A stretch of DNA of 64,000 bases from Entomortierella parvispora. Lineage: Eukaryota; Mortierellomycota; Mortierellomycetes; Mortierellales; Mortierellaceae. Below the pieces are notes generated by a model. That model made no database searches. It saw only the letters and a program-made list of their open reading frames with translations, and was not told the DNA's origin. Made by a program: the position numbers and the translations under genes. The stretch covers positions 1,612,001 through 1,676,000 of the forward strand of contig OY752151.1 of assembly GCA_963573315.1 (NCBI GenBank). The letters are read 5' to 3'. Shown here piece by piece: positions 10,401 to 20,311 of this stretch (position 1 is the first letter of the stretch; each line of letters begins with the position of its first letter).

Positions 10401-10469
10401 AGAGAGGTGCTGGTCGCGGATAGCTAGTAGCATGTCCTGTGCTAGTGACCTCGCGGCGGCCGAGGACAT
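7434..10469 (-). CDS. BTB/POZ domain protein with long disordered C-terminus
   Basis: Single exon of 1,011 residues from the ATG at 10469. The frame stays open upstream to 10628, but that extension is a Leu/Ser/Pro-rich run typical of untranslated leader. A BTB/POZ fold lies at about residues 15-100 (LSDIAVVAFGHTFHLHRLIL...SGYFRSLI), the usual dimerisation or Cullin-3 adaptor module. A helical region at about 190-330 looks like the BACK-type part of germ-cell-less/BTB proteins. Another folded part lies near residues 500-750, and the tail has poly-Gln tracts (about 11 and 6) amid Pro/Ser/His-rich sequence before a conserved-looking end, DGLWIHFVVKVGWSDRK. The substrate is unknown. It is divergent from the Tip20-like gene, 280 bp apart. 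Confidence 0.82.
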   Translation of the reverse strand: MSSAAARSLAQDMLLAIRDQHLSDIAVVAFGHTFHLHRLILLRSGYFRSLILGQGDWIEKSRQAVTLQFDDPYVNLEAFQRIIHWLYGTDCHYIEGDAPILFKVSGGPGAGLGGSHPLARSASSQYHAQSGSSTMDNGRQGLGLHRDTGTLPSYSEKMPPMGIVFRRYDNIMLDPSDKVDALLISMYAAASYLNIGALMDELCSDISRRIRDCRGLIHYMEYAWRLNNGRAWDIILAQCFYTFFWNTYKSTVLQEMMVSPDMPLVGLIKVLVSESLYVPNEYERYVLAKRIMVRRLGLETEKLMNWVYDYHDQDWFMILKDLDDNGTWSYELSPDTFLSDLQDWESTSTAEYEDAVDLDHEWNPTPKELRRKSSQASAAMLFEESRRAATPTETATAESSPSTPVYKKRSSADLEDIVPPDVSDAEKKTSPLSPTLGTPISSPALSAVSISSDTLPQHQVRELLILMYVLHHSINYTHMSFDHLHQVLTDGLVLPSRIKDAFWRQHLLRRIAVSTSPNLPYLTAPSEPVYGRYHGADPTHRERRTPITSAISRAKMTAGSTRTSPLTSSSLPVNSHGLLPIRFSTSLYISRQDLMTDGKYFTTSTFYGGSWWSIQVSNNLNAEGKVGVFLSSALVPRVVPNSGGGRGGSGRTLGGSSNSRSGSTGLFSAFATSTTENTSTLPISRPPRASNSNMQHMAHSTSENGGSGECSSVYSRARDLNISYRIYMTSNVPEPPESFAAVSSRRLDEIRGSDYNQHPAPSHPAGSAEIPRPRSAAGHGSGYASIPSSPDLGSTSPVNRSSQMISSEDEMIGNDVFKPIEGWGYKESNYLTRVAKRVRDQPPRSGSHSTGGPPPRTSTTQVPGGQNNLPFNPPIQHQQQQQQQQQQQAPPPAQIAFLQPPHIQFPQLHNPQQQQQQHPAQPVQGNNGHQQGAGVHHQAPAATTPPTTNAQGGPGHLMSQAHSAASSIGNSSSMDGVSASHDETEDDGLWIHFVVKVGWSDRKNPADKVTN

Positions 10470-10749
10470 TGTTGAAGTCAGGGCTGTGGAAATAGTTTGA
10501 GGTATGGAAGTAAGAAGAGAGAAGGGGGAGAAAAGCGAAGGCGAGAGGGTATGCAGGGAATGGGTGAGAGGGGAGAGGAGAGAGGAGAGAAGGGCATGCA
10601 AGCATGCAAGCAAGCCAGCATGAGACAATTCAAAAAAGAGGCAGGAGAGGCAGTCACGCTAACATGCATTATTTCGCCTTCCTTCATGCATCAAAGGTCC
10701 ATCCGTCGCTCAGGAGAACCCCACAATCGCAACGCATCCGCCCGGCAGC

Positions 10750-13700
10750 ATGACCTCTGTCCATCCGCCTCGTCCACCATCCTCGGACCAGGACTCATTT
10801 CAGCCACGCGCCTCTCATCCCAGTAATGTCGTCGTCTTTGACGAGACCAACAATGTCGACGAGGACGTGACCGACTTCTTTGACACGCGCTTCAAGTCGC
10901 GCGAGGACCTTGGCAAGATCAAGACCATCCTGCAGGAACAAACCGCCGCTGGCGAGGAACTGAAGCAGCAGGTATTCTTTCATGCTAAGCCCTCTAGCAA
11001 ACTCAGTCAGAGAGGCAGAAAGACTGGTCAACGTCAACTTCCAATTTTAATGGATGTTTTCCTTCGTGAATAGTTGGATACAAGTAGAGTAAAGACCGCT
11101 CAGGTTTTGAAGCAGGCTCATGCTACATCCAAAGCATCCCTCGACAGTCTGAGGAACCTGGAGTCGTCATCACTGGATCTCGAGGAACAAATAGAAAGCT
11201 CAGAGTCGTTCGCGTCGGGAAAGAACAGGAACCAACGCTCGCTCATCGAGGAACTTGGTGCCTTGCAGGCCAAGGTCCAAGCCCTGGAGGATGCAAAACG
11301 TTACATCACCATTGTTGCCCAGACACAAAAGTTGATGTAAGTTCGACATACAGTTGCAGCTCCAGTCCGTTGCATGTAAAAGCGATGTTTGAACTTTTTT
11401 TTTTTTTTTTTTTTTTTGGGGGGGTTTATTTTAGATCACAATGCAGAGACCAACTTCAATCCTCGGCTAAAGAAGCCCTTGTGCCGTACGAGTCGCTAGT
11501 CAAATTATCCAAAAGTGTCCACGGAACAGTTCACCAACACAACACCAAGTTGGAAAAGTTTTTGACCAACAGCGTTGACGTACTACTGCAAGAGCTCAAG
11601 TCTTCTCTGTCACTGTAAGTAATCGAGACTATCCATAGGAAAAGACTTTAGTTTGTACTCATATACGATGTCCCATCCTTTAGGAAATTCCAAGTCTCGC
11701 TGGACGCAGTTGGTTGGCCAAAACCTGTTACAAATTCAACAGACCTAACGGATGAACAGCGCGATCAATTTGAGGAGACATACAAAGAGTTTTTGACGTT
11801 ACAGGAGCCGTAAGAAAAATGAAATGAGTGCGGAGGTCGCCTCTCAAAAGTAGTTCATGCCATTTTTAACTCTGCTTTCATTTGTTGAATGTAGGACATA
11901 TGGACCTTTGGATCATTCTGGAGAGAAGCCCTTTGCGCCTTTGTTAACAACTGCATTGATGGTCGCTCCTCTCATTTTGAGATTCAGATACCATTTTGAA
12001 GGGAAACGACCGACAAATCGGCTCGACAAGGTATGTTGAGCTGGGGGTTTTGACATGGAGCAGGTATATACCTCATTTTGGTTGACTAACAGTCCCCTAT
12101 ATCCTGTGCACCAAACACAGCCTGAATGGTACCTTACACATGTTCTTGAGCTCATCAAGGATCACTCGCCGTTCTTACAAAACTTTGTTCAGGAGATTGT
12201 GCAAGAGACAGAGTTCAAGGAATATGATGCCAAGGTAAATACGCCCTTTTCATTCTTTGGAGAAATGCAGTCGAATCCAAGAAATGGCGTACAAACATTT
12301 TGGTATTGGAACATAGAACGATTTCATCCGCCTCCTCCTGGCTGCTGTGGAGCGGAAAATCAGCATGAGTGTCCCTGCGATGCTGTCAAGTCCTGAAATC
12401 CTCTCCCATGCTATCCATGAAACACTTAAGTTTGACAGGACTCTGAGAGAACAAGAGCTGTACCAGCCTCCAGGACAAACTACAGAGTGGCAAGGCACTG
12501 TTCAAATATTCCTTGGTAACCGAGAGTGGCTCAAGACCTGGCTTCGAGTCGAGAAAGACTGTAGGTGCTTCTCCTTTTGTGTGCAGACATATACTGGATA
12601 TGTGGTTCTGATCTCCATTTTGATTGTAGTTGCGGTCGGTAGATATACCCAGATTGTAGAAGACGCCGATGCATGGAAGCCCGCCTATGAAGATCTGGGT
12701 GAAAAGGGAGTCATTATCCCTACAAAGTCTGCCGAGAAGGTCATGGATTTGTTGGAGATCATTACAGAGCGATATCGACCATTACCAGTCCTTGAGCACA
12801 GGACATTCCTACTGGATATCCAGTTGGACATTTTGATCTCTTACCATAGACACATTCGAGACCTCGTCGATCATTTTGAATCTTTGACCTATTCGTTTGT
12901 CAGAGTATTGCCAGGGTCAGCCACTCCTGATGAACTCAGCACCATGGGCATCGAGGGACTTCGGAATCTTTGTCAGTGGATGGCAAGTGCCGAGTACATT
13001 AGCTCTACCCTCAAGGATTGGGGTGAGGATGTGGTAGGTGCACAAATGGAGAATCAATAGATGTAAAGGTCAGGAATATGATATTAATTCTCCTCCCCCC
13101 CCTAGTTTTTCTTGGAGCTCTACAAGGAAATTTCAGAACGGACAAAGAAGATTACCAACCCCATGCTCTCTGAAGGCGAAGAATCGGACGAGGATGCTGT
13201 GCCCGTAAAGCAATTGGACGAGCGAGGAACGATATTTGACGATTCTATCCAAGGTTTTAGTCAGTTATCCAAACGAATCCAAGAGCTGATTATCAAGAGT
13301 ATCACAAAGGATGTGTTTGGTAGCATGAAGCCTTACGTTTCATTGTAAGTTTGAGAAAGAGATACTCTGTTGTTGTCAATCTAGATAGTAGTGGACGTCA
13401 AGACTAACCTTTGTAATGGCTTGATCCTCTTCCTGCAGACGCTCCTGGCCTCAGATTGAATTTTCAGCGCCCCAGCAGCCCGAGTCGCCTCAGTCGCCTG
13501 TTTTACCGCAGCAGTACGAATACCATTCGTCTTCTGCCGAGAATGATGATGTGTCTCCAGAACTGTACCAGCCCCTCAGGGTACTCTCTCGTTCATTCGA
13601 GTTCCTGGAGTCAGCCTTGCCGACAAGACAATTCACGGCTTTGTACAAACAGATTTCGCTTGAGATCCAAGACTTTATCTGGCAAAAGATCATTATGAAG

Positions 13701-14057
13701 AATTCCTTCTCGGAATTGGGCGGACTTCAACTGGCGAGGGACGTTAGGATTGGACTGCTTGGAGCCGGGCGAAAGTGGATCAAACGACCTGAGAACTACC
13801 ATCGCAAACTCCGAGATGCGGCCATCCTTCTGTCTCTCCAGAGCGCCAAGGCTAACTCTCCCCCGATTGTCCAGGACCATGGAGCAGACAAGGCCAAGAA
13901 CATCAAGAGGACACTGGCGCAAATCATGGCTGTAGTGTTTGACGAGGATTTGGGACCGGAGGAGGTGCAGCGTCGATTGGAGGAGATTGGCGTCACACAT
14001 CTGGGAGTGGCAGAAGCGAAGGAGGTGATTCGGCGGCGGGTGGAGTGCTGGCGGTGA
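10750..14057 (+). CDS. TIP20: RINT1/Tip20 family vesicle-tethering protein
   Basis: Subunit of the Dsl1 (yeast) / NRZ (animal) tether that captures COPI vesicles at the ER. Ten exons: 10750-10971, 11074-11336, 11435-11614, 11684-11809, 11895-12030, 12121-12234, 12317-12560, 12630-13033, 13106-13344, 13439-14057. They give 848 residues with all phases closing. The N-terminal third is coiled coil (residues about 60-180). The family hallmark spans exons 5-6: LRFRYHFEGKRPTN then LDKPEWYLTHVLELIKDHSP, as in RINT1. Exons 7-10 give the helical-rod C-terminus (FLGNREWLKTWLRVEKDFA, YKEISERTKKIT). A T-tract and G-run lie inside intron 2 near 11395-11425. RINT1 also has checkpoint roles in animals, and nothing here tests that. 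Confidence 0.9.
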
Positions 14058-14531
14058 AGGCAAGTCCATGTCTGTTCAGGAGGACGAGGGGAATGAAGAA
14101 ATGAGCTAACGATCTAGATAGGGGCACGCACCAAACATACTGATAGTCGATAATAAACAGGAAGAGGCCTTCAATGAGAGGCGGTCTAGCAGCTCTCCGA
14201 GAATAGACAAATGTGCTCACTTATCATATTGTATTGGCCCTGGAAACAAACGATGCTTTGGGCTCTGCTGGACCCGGGTGCTGTCCATTTGACCATCATT
14301 TCCTCATTCATCCTTTCTTCCTTTTCTCATCTCATTTCTTTCTTTCTTTTGTTCTTCTCTCTTGTTCTTCGTTCCTCTCATCCAGTAATCCCCTTCCTCT
14401 CTCTCTCCCTTTGTTCTTTACTTCCTTCCTTCCTCCTCCCCCTAGTTTAAATTCGTTTAAATTTTATTTTTTTTGGTTTGTTACGACTCCTCCCTGTCTC
14501 TCGTCCCTCCTTCCCTTCCCACACGATCACA
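14058..14531. other. Intergenic, pyrimidine-rich promoter
   Basis: 3' flank of the Tip20-like gene and promoter of the transporter. Strongly C/T-rich from about 14300 to 14450, as often seen before fungal start sites. No gene seen. Confidence 0.5.
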
Positions 14532-16086
14532 ATGTCGGCTAACAAGTATGGCCTCACTGAGCGCCAGACAGTGATCCTCACTGTTGGCTTTTACATGCTC
14601 ACAGCTCTGGTCATGGTCAGCGTTAACAAGGTACATCAAGAGAGAATGCTGCCTTTTTTTTTTTTTTTTACTACATCTGATTCGCACTGACTGACACCGA
14701 TTTCTTTTTTGTCTTTCTTTTCTGTCTTTCTCCTCTTCAATTGGATACCAACAGTGGGCCCTGAATACGAAACCCCTTTCCTGGACTCTGCTCTGGTTGC
14801 AGATGCTGATCGCAGTCTTACTGCTCAAGGCTACTCACTATTCGGGAATGTTGACCATGCCCACGATCCAGTTCGACGTTGCACGGTCCCTGGTGCCTTT
14901 GATTGCCATCAACGTCCTCGGTCTCGGTGTCAACACCTTGTGTCTCGTCTATGTCGACACCTCTTTCTACCAGGTATGTTATGTCCCTTTCTTCTTTTCG
15001 TTTCCGTTTCCTTGATTTCCTGTTCCCGATCCGAGCAAGAATTGCTCTTTATTTTATTTTTTTTTTCTTTTGCCTTGTTACGCCAATGGGTAGCAAATGA
15101 AGCAGGGCGAGGGATGGGAACGAAACCTGTCCGACAAAAAAGCTGAAGTCAAAAAACTAATTTTATCTTTCCCTTCCACATCCCGACAACGGCGCTTTTC
15201 CATGATTCTCTCTAGATTGCACGAGGATTGGTCTTGCCGTTCACTGTGATCTTTGCCTATGTGTTGTTGCGCCAACCTTCTTCGCTCTTGGTCATCATTG
15301 CGTGCTTCACAGTGTTTTGCGGATTCTACACTGGAGTGACCTCGGAGATCGATGTGTCCAAGAAGGGCGTGTTCTTTGGCATTCTCTCGTCCGTCACCAC
15401 CTCGTTGCACGCGATCGTCATCAAAAAGTCTTTGGCGGCTGTGAACCATTCGTCGATCGATCTCGTCTATTACAACAACGTGCTCTCCTTGATGGCGACT
15501 ACTCCTATCGTCTTTTTGAGTGGCGAGAGTGCCCAAATTGCATACGATTACGAAATGGAGGGCTTTGCCTCGTTCCACCCTTTCCTTGTGGCTGCTTTCG
15601 TGACAGGTATCTTTGGTTTCTTGGTCAACTTGGCTGGATTCATGCAGATCTCAAAGACCTCGCCTACCACTCATATGATTTCGGGAGCTGTTCGCGGAGT
15701 GTAAGTTTTTTTAAAAAGATCTACTGTATCTTTTTTGTATTGTATCTTTTTTTTTTTTGGGTGTTTGCGATAATACAATTGAAAAAGTGAACAGGATTGG
15801 TCAAGGGAAAAAAAACATACTAAAGCCCATTTATCTTTTGTTGGTATCCGATTTTAGTCTCCAAACCCTTCTTGGATACTTTGCATTCAACGATATCATC
15901 ACTGCCGGTCGTCTTCTCGGCATCGTGTTGATTCTCAGCGGAGGCGCCCTTTACACCTACGCCAAGGACAAGGAGATGCAGGCCGCTTCTGTCAGCAAGC
16001 CCACTTATATCCCCATGACCCAGCAGGATCTGGACGAGGAAGAGAATGGCGTTGATCAGGAGAGCGACAAGGTCGGTAAGGCATAG
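14532..16086 (+). CDS. Nucleotide-sugar transporter, GDP-fucose (SLC35C) type
   Basis: Golgi drug/metabolite-superfamily antiporter, predicted to exchange lumenal GMP for cytosolic GDP-fucose. Exons 14532-14630, 14755-14973, 15216-15700 and 15858-16086 give 343 residues. About ten hydrophobic helices run from LTVGFYMLTALVMVSVNK to GRLLGIVLILSGGALYTYAK. The segments TSFYQIARGLVLPFTVI, FCGFYTGVTSEIDVS and LHAIVIKKSL correspond to conserved SLC35C1 positions. The cytosolic tail is acidic. Mortierella species are known to make GDP-L-fucose, which fits this substrate, but GDP-mannose or another sugar nucleotide cannot be excluded from sequence alone. The start was chosen because the upstream in-frame ATG at 14478 precedes a non-conserved leader. 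Confidence 0.85.
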
Positions 16087-16473
16087 AAACCCTTGCTCCG
16101 AACTTGAAGAAAAAAGAACACAGGAAAAAAAAAAAAAAAAAAAAAAAGATTCCATTCTGGATATTCGCCGCCTTTGGCTTCTGCAAGGGAGAAAAAGGAC
16201 ATCTAAGGATAATACCCTCTCATCATCTCTTCAGCAACAGAAACAAAACAAGGAACCAGACCTTGAACCCTCTCACGACATGACATATTCATATTTCTTT
16301 ACCACAGTTACTGTAATACATTTCATCCATACAAATAAAAGGGGTATTTGCGCCTTTTTTAACGTCCTTGGAATGTGCTGCAAGAGTTTTCTTGGTGGCT
16401 AGGAGTTGTGGTAGTGGCCGATGATGGACCTCTTTGTTGAAAAGACGACACGTGGAGCCAAGGAAGTGGAAAA
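16087..16473. other. Convergent 3' flanks with A24 tract
   Basis: Between convergent genes. A run of 24 A at 16124-16147 lies 38 bp after the transporter stop. No gene seen. Confidence 0.5.
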
Positions 16474-17835
16474 TCAGGGTCTGGGTGTCTGTGCGACTGT
16501 AACTGGTAACGGTGGTATCCTCACATCCTCGGACTGTGACACCTCCATCATTCTTTTCCTCTCCTCTCCCAGAGCCATTATCCTGGCGGCTGCGGCCTGA
16601 GCTTCTTGAACCGTCATGGGTGTTCGGACCATAAAGTCGTTCGGGTGTCGATACGCCCGTCCCTCCTTGTCTAGCACCTGACGCCACCTATTGTCTCCTT
16701 CACCATGGCCAGCACTCCCAATTGCCCCTTCCTCTATATCGTCTTCATCTCCCTCCTCGTCGCTGTCATACTGTGGAGCGTAAAGAGGGTAAGAATGTGG
16801 GCGAGCATTCTCTTGAAAGAAGCGAGAGACATGGTTTTTGGACACTCGGCAACGGTCCCTTGGGCTCAAACGGCGGTTGGACAACAGATCCGAGGTCCGC
16901 TCCCAAACACTCTTTGGTTTTTTGTTCAAAGACCCAAAAGTCGTCGAGGAGGAACAGGCAACATCAGAGTTTTCTTGGGAGGGGGAGATGAGGACAGTGG
17001 GCGCAAGGAGGTTTGGCGCTGTGATGGGGTTCAGGTAATGTGGAGGGTAGTTTCCAGTTTTGGCGAGATGGGCCGCGTACTCTCTTCGCGCCCTGTCCAT
17101 ATACGCACCAACCACGGGATCAGGGATGTAGCCGGCCAAAGCAATGGTACTGAGCGCCACCGTCGCCGGAGGTGCTGGTGGGGTTGAGATTGTCATGCCG
17201 ATGTATCTGTTGGCAGTAATGGCCGTTGGGGGTGCTGTGACAGGACGCGAAGGGACGCTGAAAGTGCCAGAGAACTTCCAAGTGAGCAAAGTGGCCAGAA
17301 TCTTTTTCTTGAAGCCATGCGTAATATCAGACTCTGTTGCAATGTTGGAAGTCGCTAGTTCATTGCCCATCTCGGATCTTGGACGTTTGCAGTTGCCCAG
17401 TTCACTGACAGTCGAGGAAGCCAATGTCGGCGAGGGGGGTTGTTTCCTGGAGTGGTTATTGTTCCAGACTCGGAGAATCTGCCCTTTCTCCTTGTAGAAT
17501 CGCGTCCGTTTCCTCCAACAAAAGTAACTGACCACCCCAAGGCAGAAGAAGAGAAGTAGCGTGACCATGACGGCAATGCTAACGGCTCGCCCGGTCGCGC
17601 CAAGACTTGGTTCCGCGTCGATCGTCTCTGTGGACGACTGCGATGCTGTGAATGTCGACGAGTAAGAAATGAAGTGAAGCATGGATGAGAAAGCCCGGGG
17701 TGGAGTATTGTCTGATGGAGAACTTGATGGAGGGATAGAATTTTCAACAATCCTGTCCTCGTTCTCAAGGATGAGACTTGCAAGATTCCCGGCGCGTTTG
17801 GTAGCCCTGCGTTTATTGATGATAAAGTCCTTCAT
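16474..17835 (-). CDS. Single-pass membrane protein, unknown function
   Basis: Single exon of 453 residues from the ATG at 17835. The N-terminal 80 residues are Ser/Thr-rich and lack a cleavable signal. One strong membrane span lies at about residues 84-107 (VSIAVMVTLLLFFCLGVVSYFC), followed by a basic WRKRTRFYKEK stop-transfer segment. The cytosolic part has an internal DRARREYAAHLAKTGNYPP motif, an acidic SDEEGDEDDIEEG patch and a helical C-terminal segment (TVQEAQAAAARIMALGEERK). The layout resembles fungal Ser/Thr-rich membrane proteins with small TM domains, but I recognise no family. It is convergent with the transporter gene. Confidence 0.65.
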   Translation of the reverse strand: MKDFIINKRRATKRAGNLASLILENEDRIVENSIPPSSSPSDNTPPRAFSSMLHFISYSSTFTASQSSTETIDAEPSLGATGRAVSIAVMVTLLLFFCLGVVSYFCWRKRTRFYKEKGQILRVWNNNHSRKQPPSPTLASSTVSELGNCKRPRSEMGNELATSNIATESDITHGFKKKILATLLTWKFSGTFSVPSRPVTAPPTAITANRYIGMTISTPPAPPATVALSTIALAGYIPDPVVGAYMDRARREYAAHLAKTGNYPPHYLNPITAPNLLAPTVLISPSQENSDVACSSSTTFGSLNKKPKSVWERTSDLLSNRRLSPRDRCRVSKNHVSRFFQENARPHSYPLYAPQYDSDEEGDEDDIEEGAIGSAGHGEGDNRWRQVLDKEGRAYRHPNDFMVRTPMTVQEAQAAAARIMALGEERKRMMEVSQSEDVRIPPLPVTVAQTPRP

Positions 17836-18332
17836 TTCAGTCTCTCTCTCTCTCTGCTAGAGAAAGTGGAGGTGCTTAATGGGAATGGAGGCAAGGTGGC
17901 GGATGGAACAGGAGGATGAAGAGTAGGGTGTAAAAGAAAAATCAAACAGCAAAAAGAAGACGAGGAGGATCATCGAAACAAAGACGGGTTCAGGTCTGTC
18001 AATGCGATTTCTGGTGTGGATGGATATCGGCAGCCATTGATATCCACACAGTTGACGGTGCATGGGACCTCCAGGTTTATTTCTATTGTTCTTTCATGGT
18101 CTGGCTGCTGGAGATCTTACAAATACTTGGTGGGCCTTTTTCCACAATAAAAAAAGTGATGGACTTTTGCATCCAACAAACCCGGTGGCAGAGGGTGGTG
18201 TCAGTTTAGATGCACATCATGCCACTAAGAGAAGAGCTGCATGTTGTCACCTATCTGCCCTCTCGCAATCGAAGAAATTACAATATTATAGACTATCTAG
18301 GGGTTTTATTTTAACGAAATCGTGGCGTTTAA
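17836..18332. other. Intergenic, promoter of the membrane-protein gene
   Basis: A (CT)n run at 17839-17856 lies just upstream of the membrane-protein start. The rest is 3' flank of the RING gene. No gene seen. Confidence 0.45.
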
Positions 18333-19865
18333 TCATACTCTGTTCAGAACATGTCCTTCTTCGTCATTGGTAGAGGAGAACTGTTCGGCTGTGGTTTCCT
18401 CTGTTGCTGGATGTTCAGATACTGGGATAATCACTTCGGATGGCCGATCATCGTGCTCTGATGACGTATCTGTTGGTGGCACTATCGATGAATCCGATGA
18501 CGTTGTGCTGCTAACAGAAATGGCGCTTGCACTTGTTGTTCCATTGCTGCTGCTTCCAGTCGCGTAATCTGGCTGCGTACTTGATCCCAACAGCGGTGTG
18601 GACTCTGTTGGCGCGCTAATATCACGCTTACATGTCGGACACTAAGAATTTTCCCAAAAAAAACCAGCAAAAATTAGGTGTCATGACTTGTCAAACATGC
18701 CATTTGTTCCCTTCTAATGAACTTACAAACTTCTTGCGCGTAATCAGCCACTTGTCAATACACGCGACATGATACTCGTGTTTGCAAGGCAGCACCCTAA
18801 GCTCGTCTTCATCCTGGTATTCCTCCAGACAGATCACACACTCGACCGCGTCATTATCCACAACCTTGGACTTGAAAAAGACTTTGACAGGCAAACTGCT
18901 CACGACCTCTGGAGGCGCTAGATCAGCCAAGCGCTGTCGACGTTGTCGCATCTTCCAGAGGAAAAACATGAACAAAACTGCGAACGCTGGCGACAAAATC
19001 ACAAACATGACTGCATCCACAACCGGCCTAAATAGTGGGTGGTGTAAAAAAAAAATCCTTTTGTTAGCTCTAAAACCACCCTTCACCATCAGTTTTCTCT
19101 GCTGGTTAATTTGGTCCGCAGCGACCTCTTTCCTCCTCGCTTACCAGTCCTCATCATCAGGCATCAACTGCACGGCAAACCCTTTGCCGAGCTCCATGCC
19201 AAAGTATCTTAGTTCGCGGTAATGGTTCTGGGTGATGAATACGGATGGGATGTTGATATCCGATGTATCTTCTAAGGAAAATGGAATGAAAACTACTGTT
19301 AGCCATATTTCCTCCCATGGTTTCAAAAAGGTCTTGGTGACACCAGCACTTGTCGTTGTTCTCTTTTACCTCGTGCATACATCGTGACCAACCCATTCTT
19401 TTGGTTATCGCCCACAATCACTGCCTGCGCTCCTGATTGTTGCATGTTGCGGACCTTTTGAGCAAAGGTGCATTCTCCCCCGCGCTCTACCAGGGCAATC
19501 CAAGGGTTGTATTTCTCTTTGGGGGCTGGGACAGGGCCATGACAGCCTGTTGTCTCCTCTGTCGGGTCAAGACTTTCGACTGCAATAACGTTTAGTAGGA
19601 GACCGTCCTCAGGAATTCGCGGACCAAAACCAGCTGTGCGGGTTATATAGGTATCGTTGGTGGCCTAGAAACCAGAAAAGTTAGACTAGATGAAACACAT
19701 AGTGGAAGGGGGAGGAGAGGACGAGGTGAAAAGAGGGAAGAACAAGGTAGGTCTCCTTACTATAACGGTGATGGTGGACTCTGATGATTCCATGGTCGAG
19801 GTCAGCCACATGACAATGCACAGCCAGTTGACAAAGAGCAGGAATGTCGCTCCACGGAAGGCCAT
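18333..19865 (-). CDS. PA-TM-RING E3 ubiquitin ligase
   Basis: Membrane-bound ubiquitin ligase of the RNF13/RNF167 type, usually on endosomes or vacuole. Exons 19865-19761, 19664-19370, 19271-19145, 19027-18727 and 18641-18333 give 378 residues. A signal peptide (FLLFVNWLCIVMWLTSTM) is followed by a protease-associated domain at about residues 36-180 (LVERGGECTFAQKVRNMQQS, the usual PA core). A membrane span (VMFVILSPAFAVLFMFFLWK) and a RING-H2 follow: CVICLEEY, then LPCKHEYHVACIDKWL, with the last Cys pair CPTC in the next exon. The C-terminus is Ser/Thr-rich. The intron inside the RING splits Phe from the CPTC pair. Confidence in the class is high; the substrates are unknown. Confidence 0.92.
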
Positions 19866-20311
19866 GCTTGTGATGAGTGTGTTGAATTGGGTAGGGTATT
19901 TGGATGATGGTGAGTTTAGGCAATGGGGTTGAGGCTGCAGATGGCAGAGAGAGGGAGCAAAGAGACGAGAAGAAACGTCAAACGAATGGTCAAAGGTGCA
20001 AGCGCTGGAAGGTGAAAAAAAGTTGAAAAAAAAAATCCGTTGTCACGTTGGCGCTTCGCCAGTCCCAAAAGTCCATTTTGGGAGAGAGACACGAGCCCCC
20101 TGGTCGCGTGGCACGGCGCTCCTTGGCGGTTTCTCCACGAGTAGAGTCGCACCTTCTCCCGATTCCTCCCTTTCTTCCCTCCTTGTTCGATTGTGTTTGT
20201 CTTCTCAGCCTAGCCTCAGTCAAGTCTACAGATTGGACATTCGAATGGATTTTTTTATTGGTATAGGTCGTTTACTCTTCAGCCAAATGGGCAAGAAGGA
20301 ATAAAACAAAG
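19866..20311. other. Intergenic, promoter of the PA-TM-RING gene
   Basis: 3' flank of the lipase gene and promoter of the ligase gene. No gene or clear motif seen. Confidence 0.45.

Noticed and set aside
10470..10628. N-terminal extension of the BTB protein
   Set aside because: A Leu/Ser/Pro repeat-like run derived from GAGAGGAGA-type DNA; the internal Met just before the BTB region is the better start.
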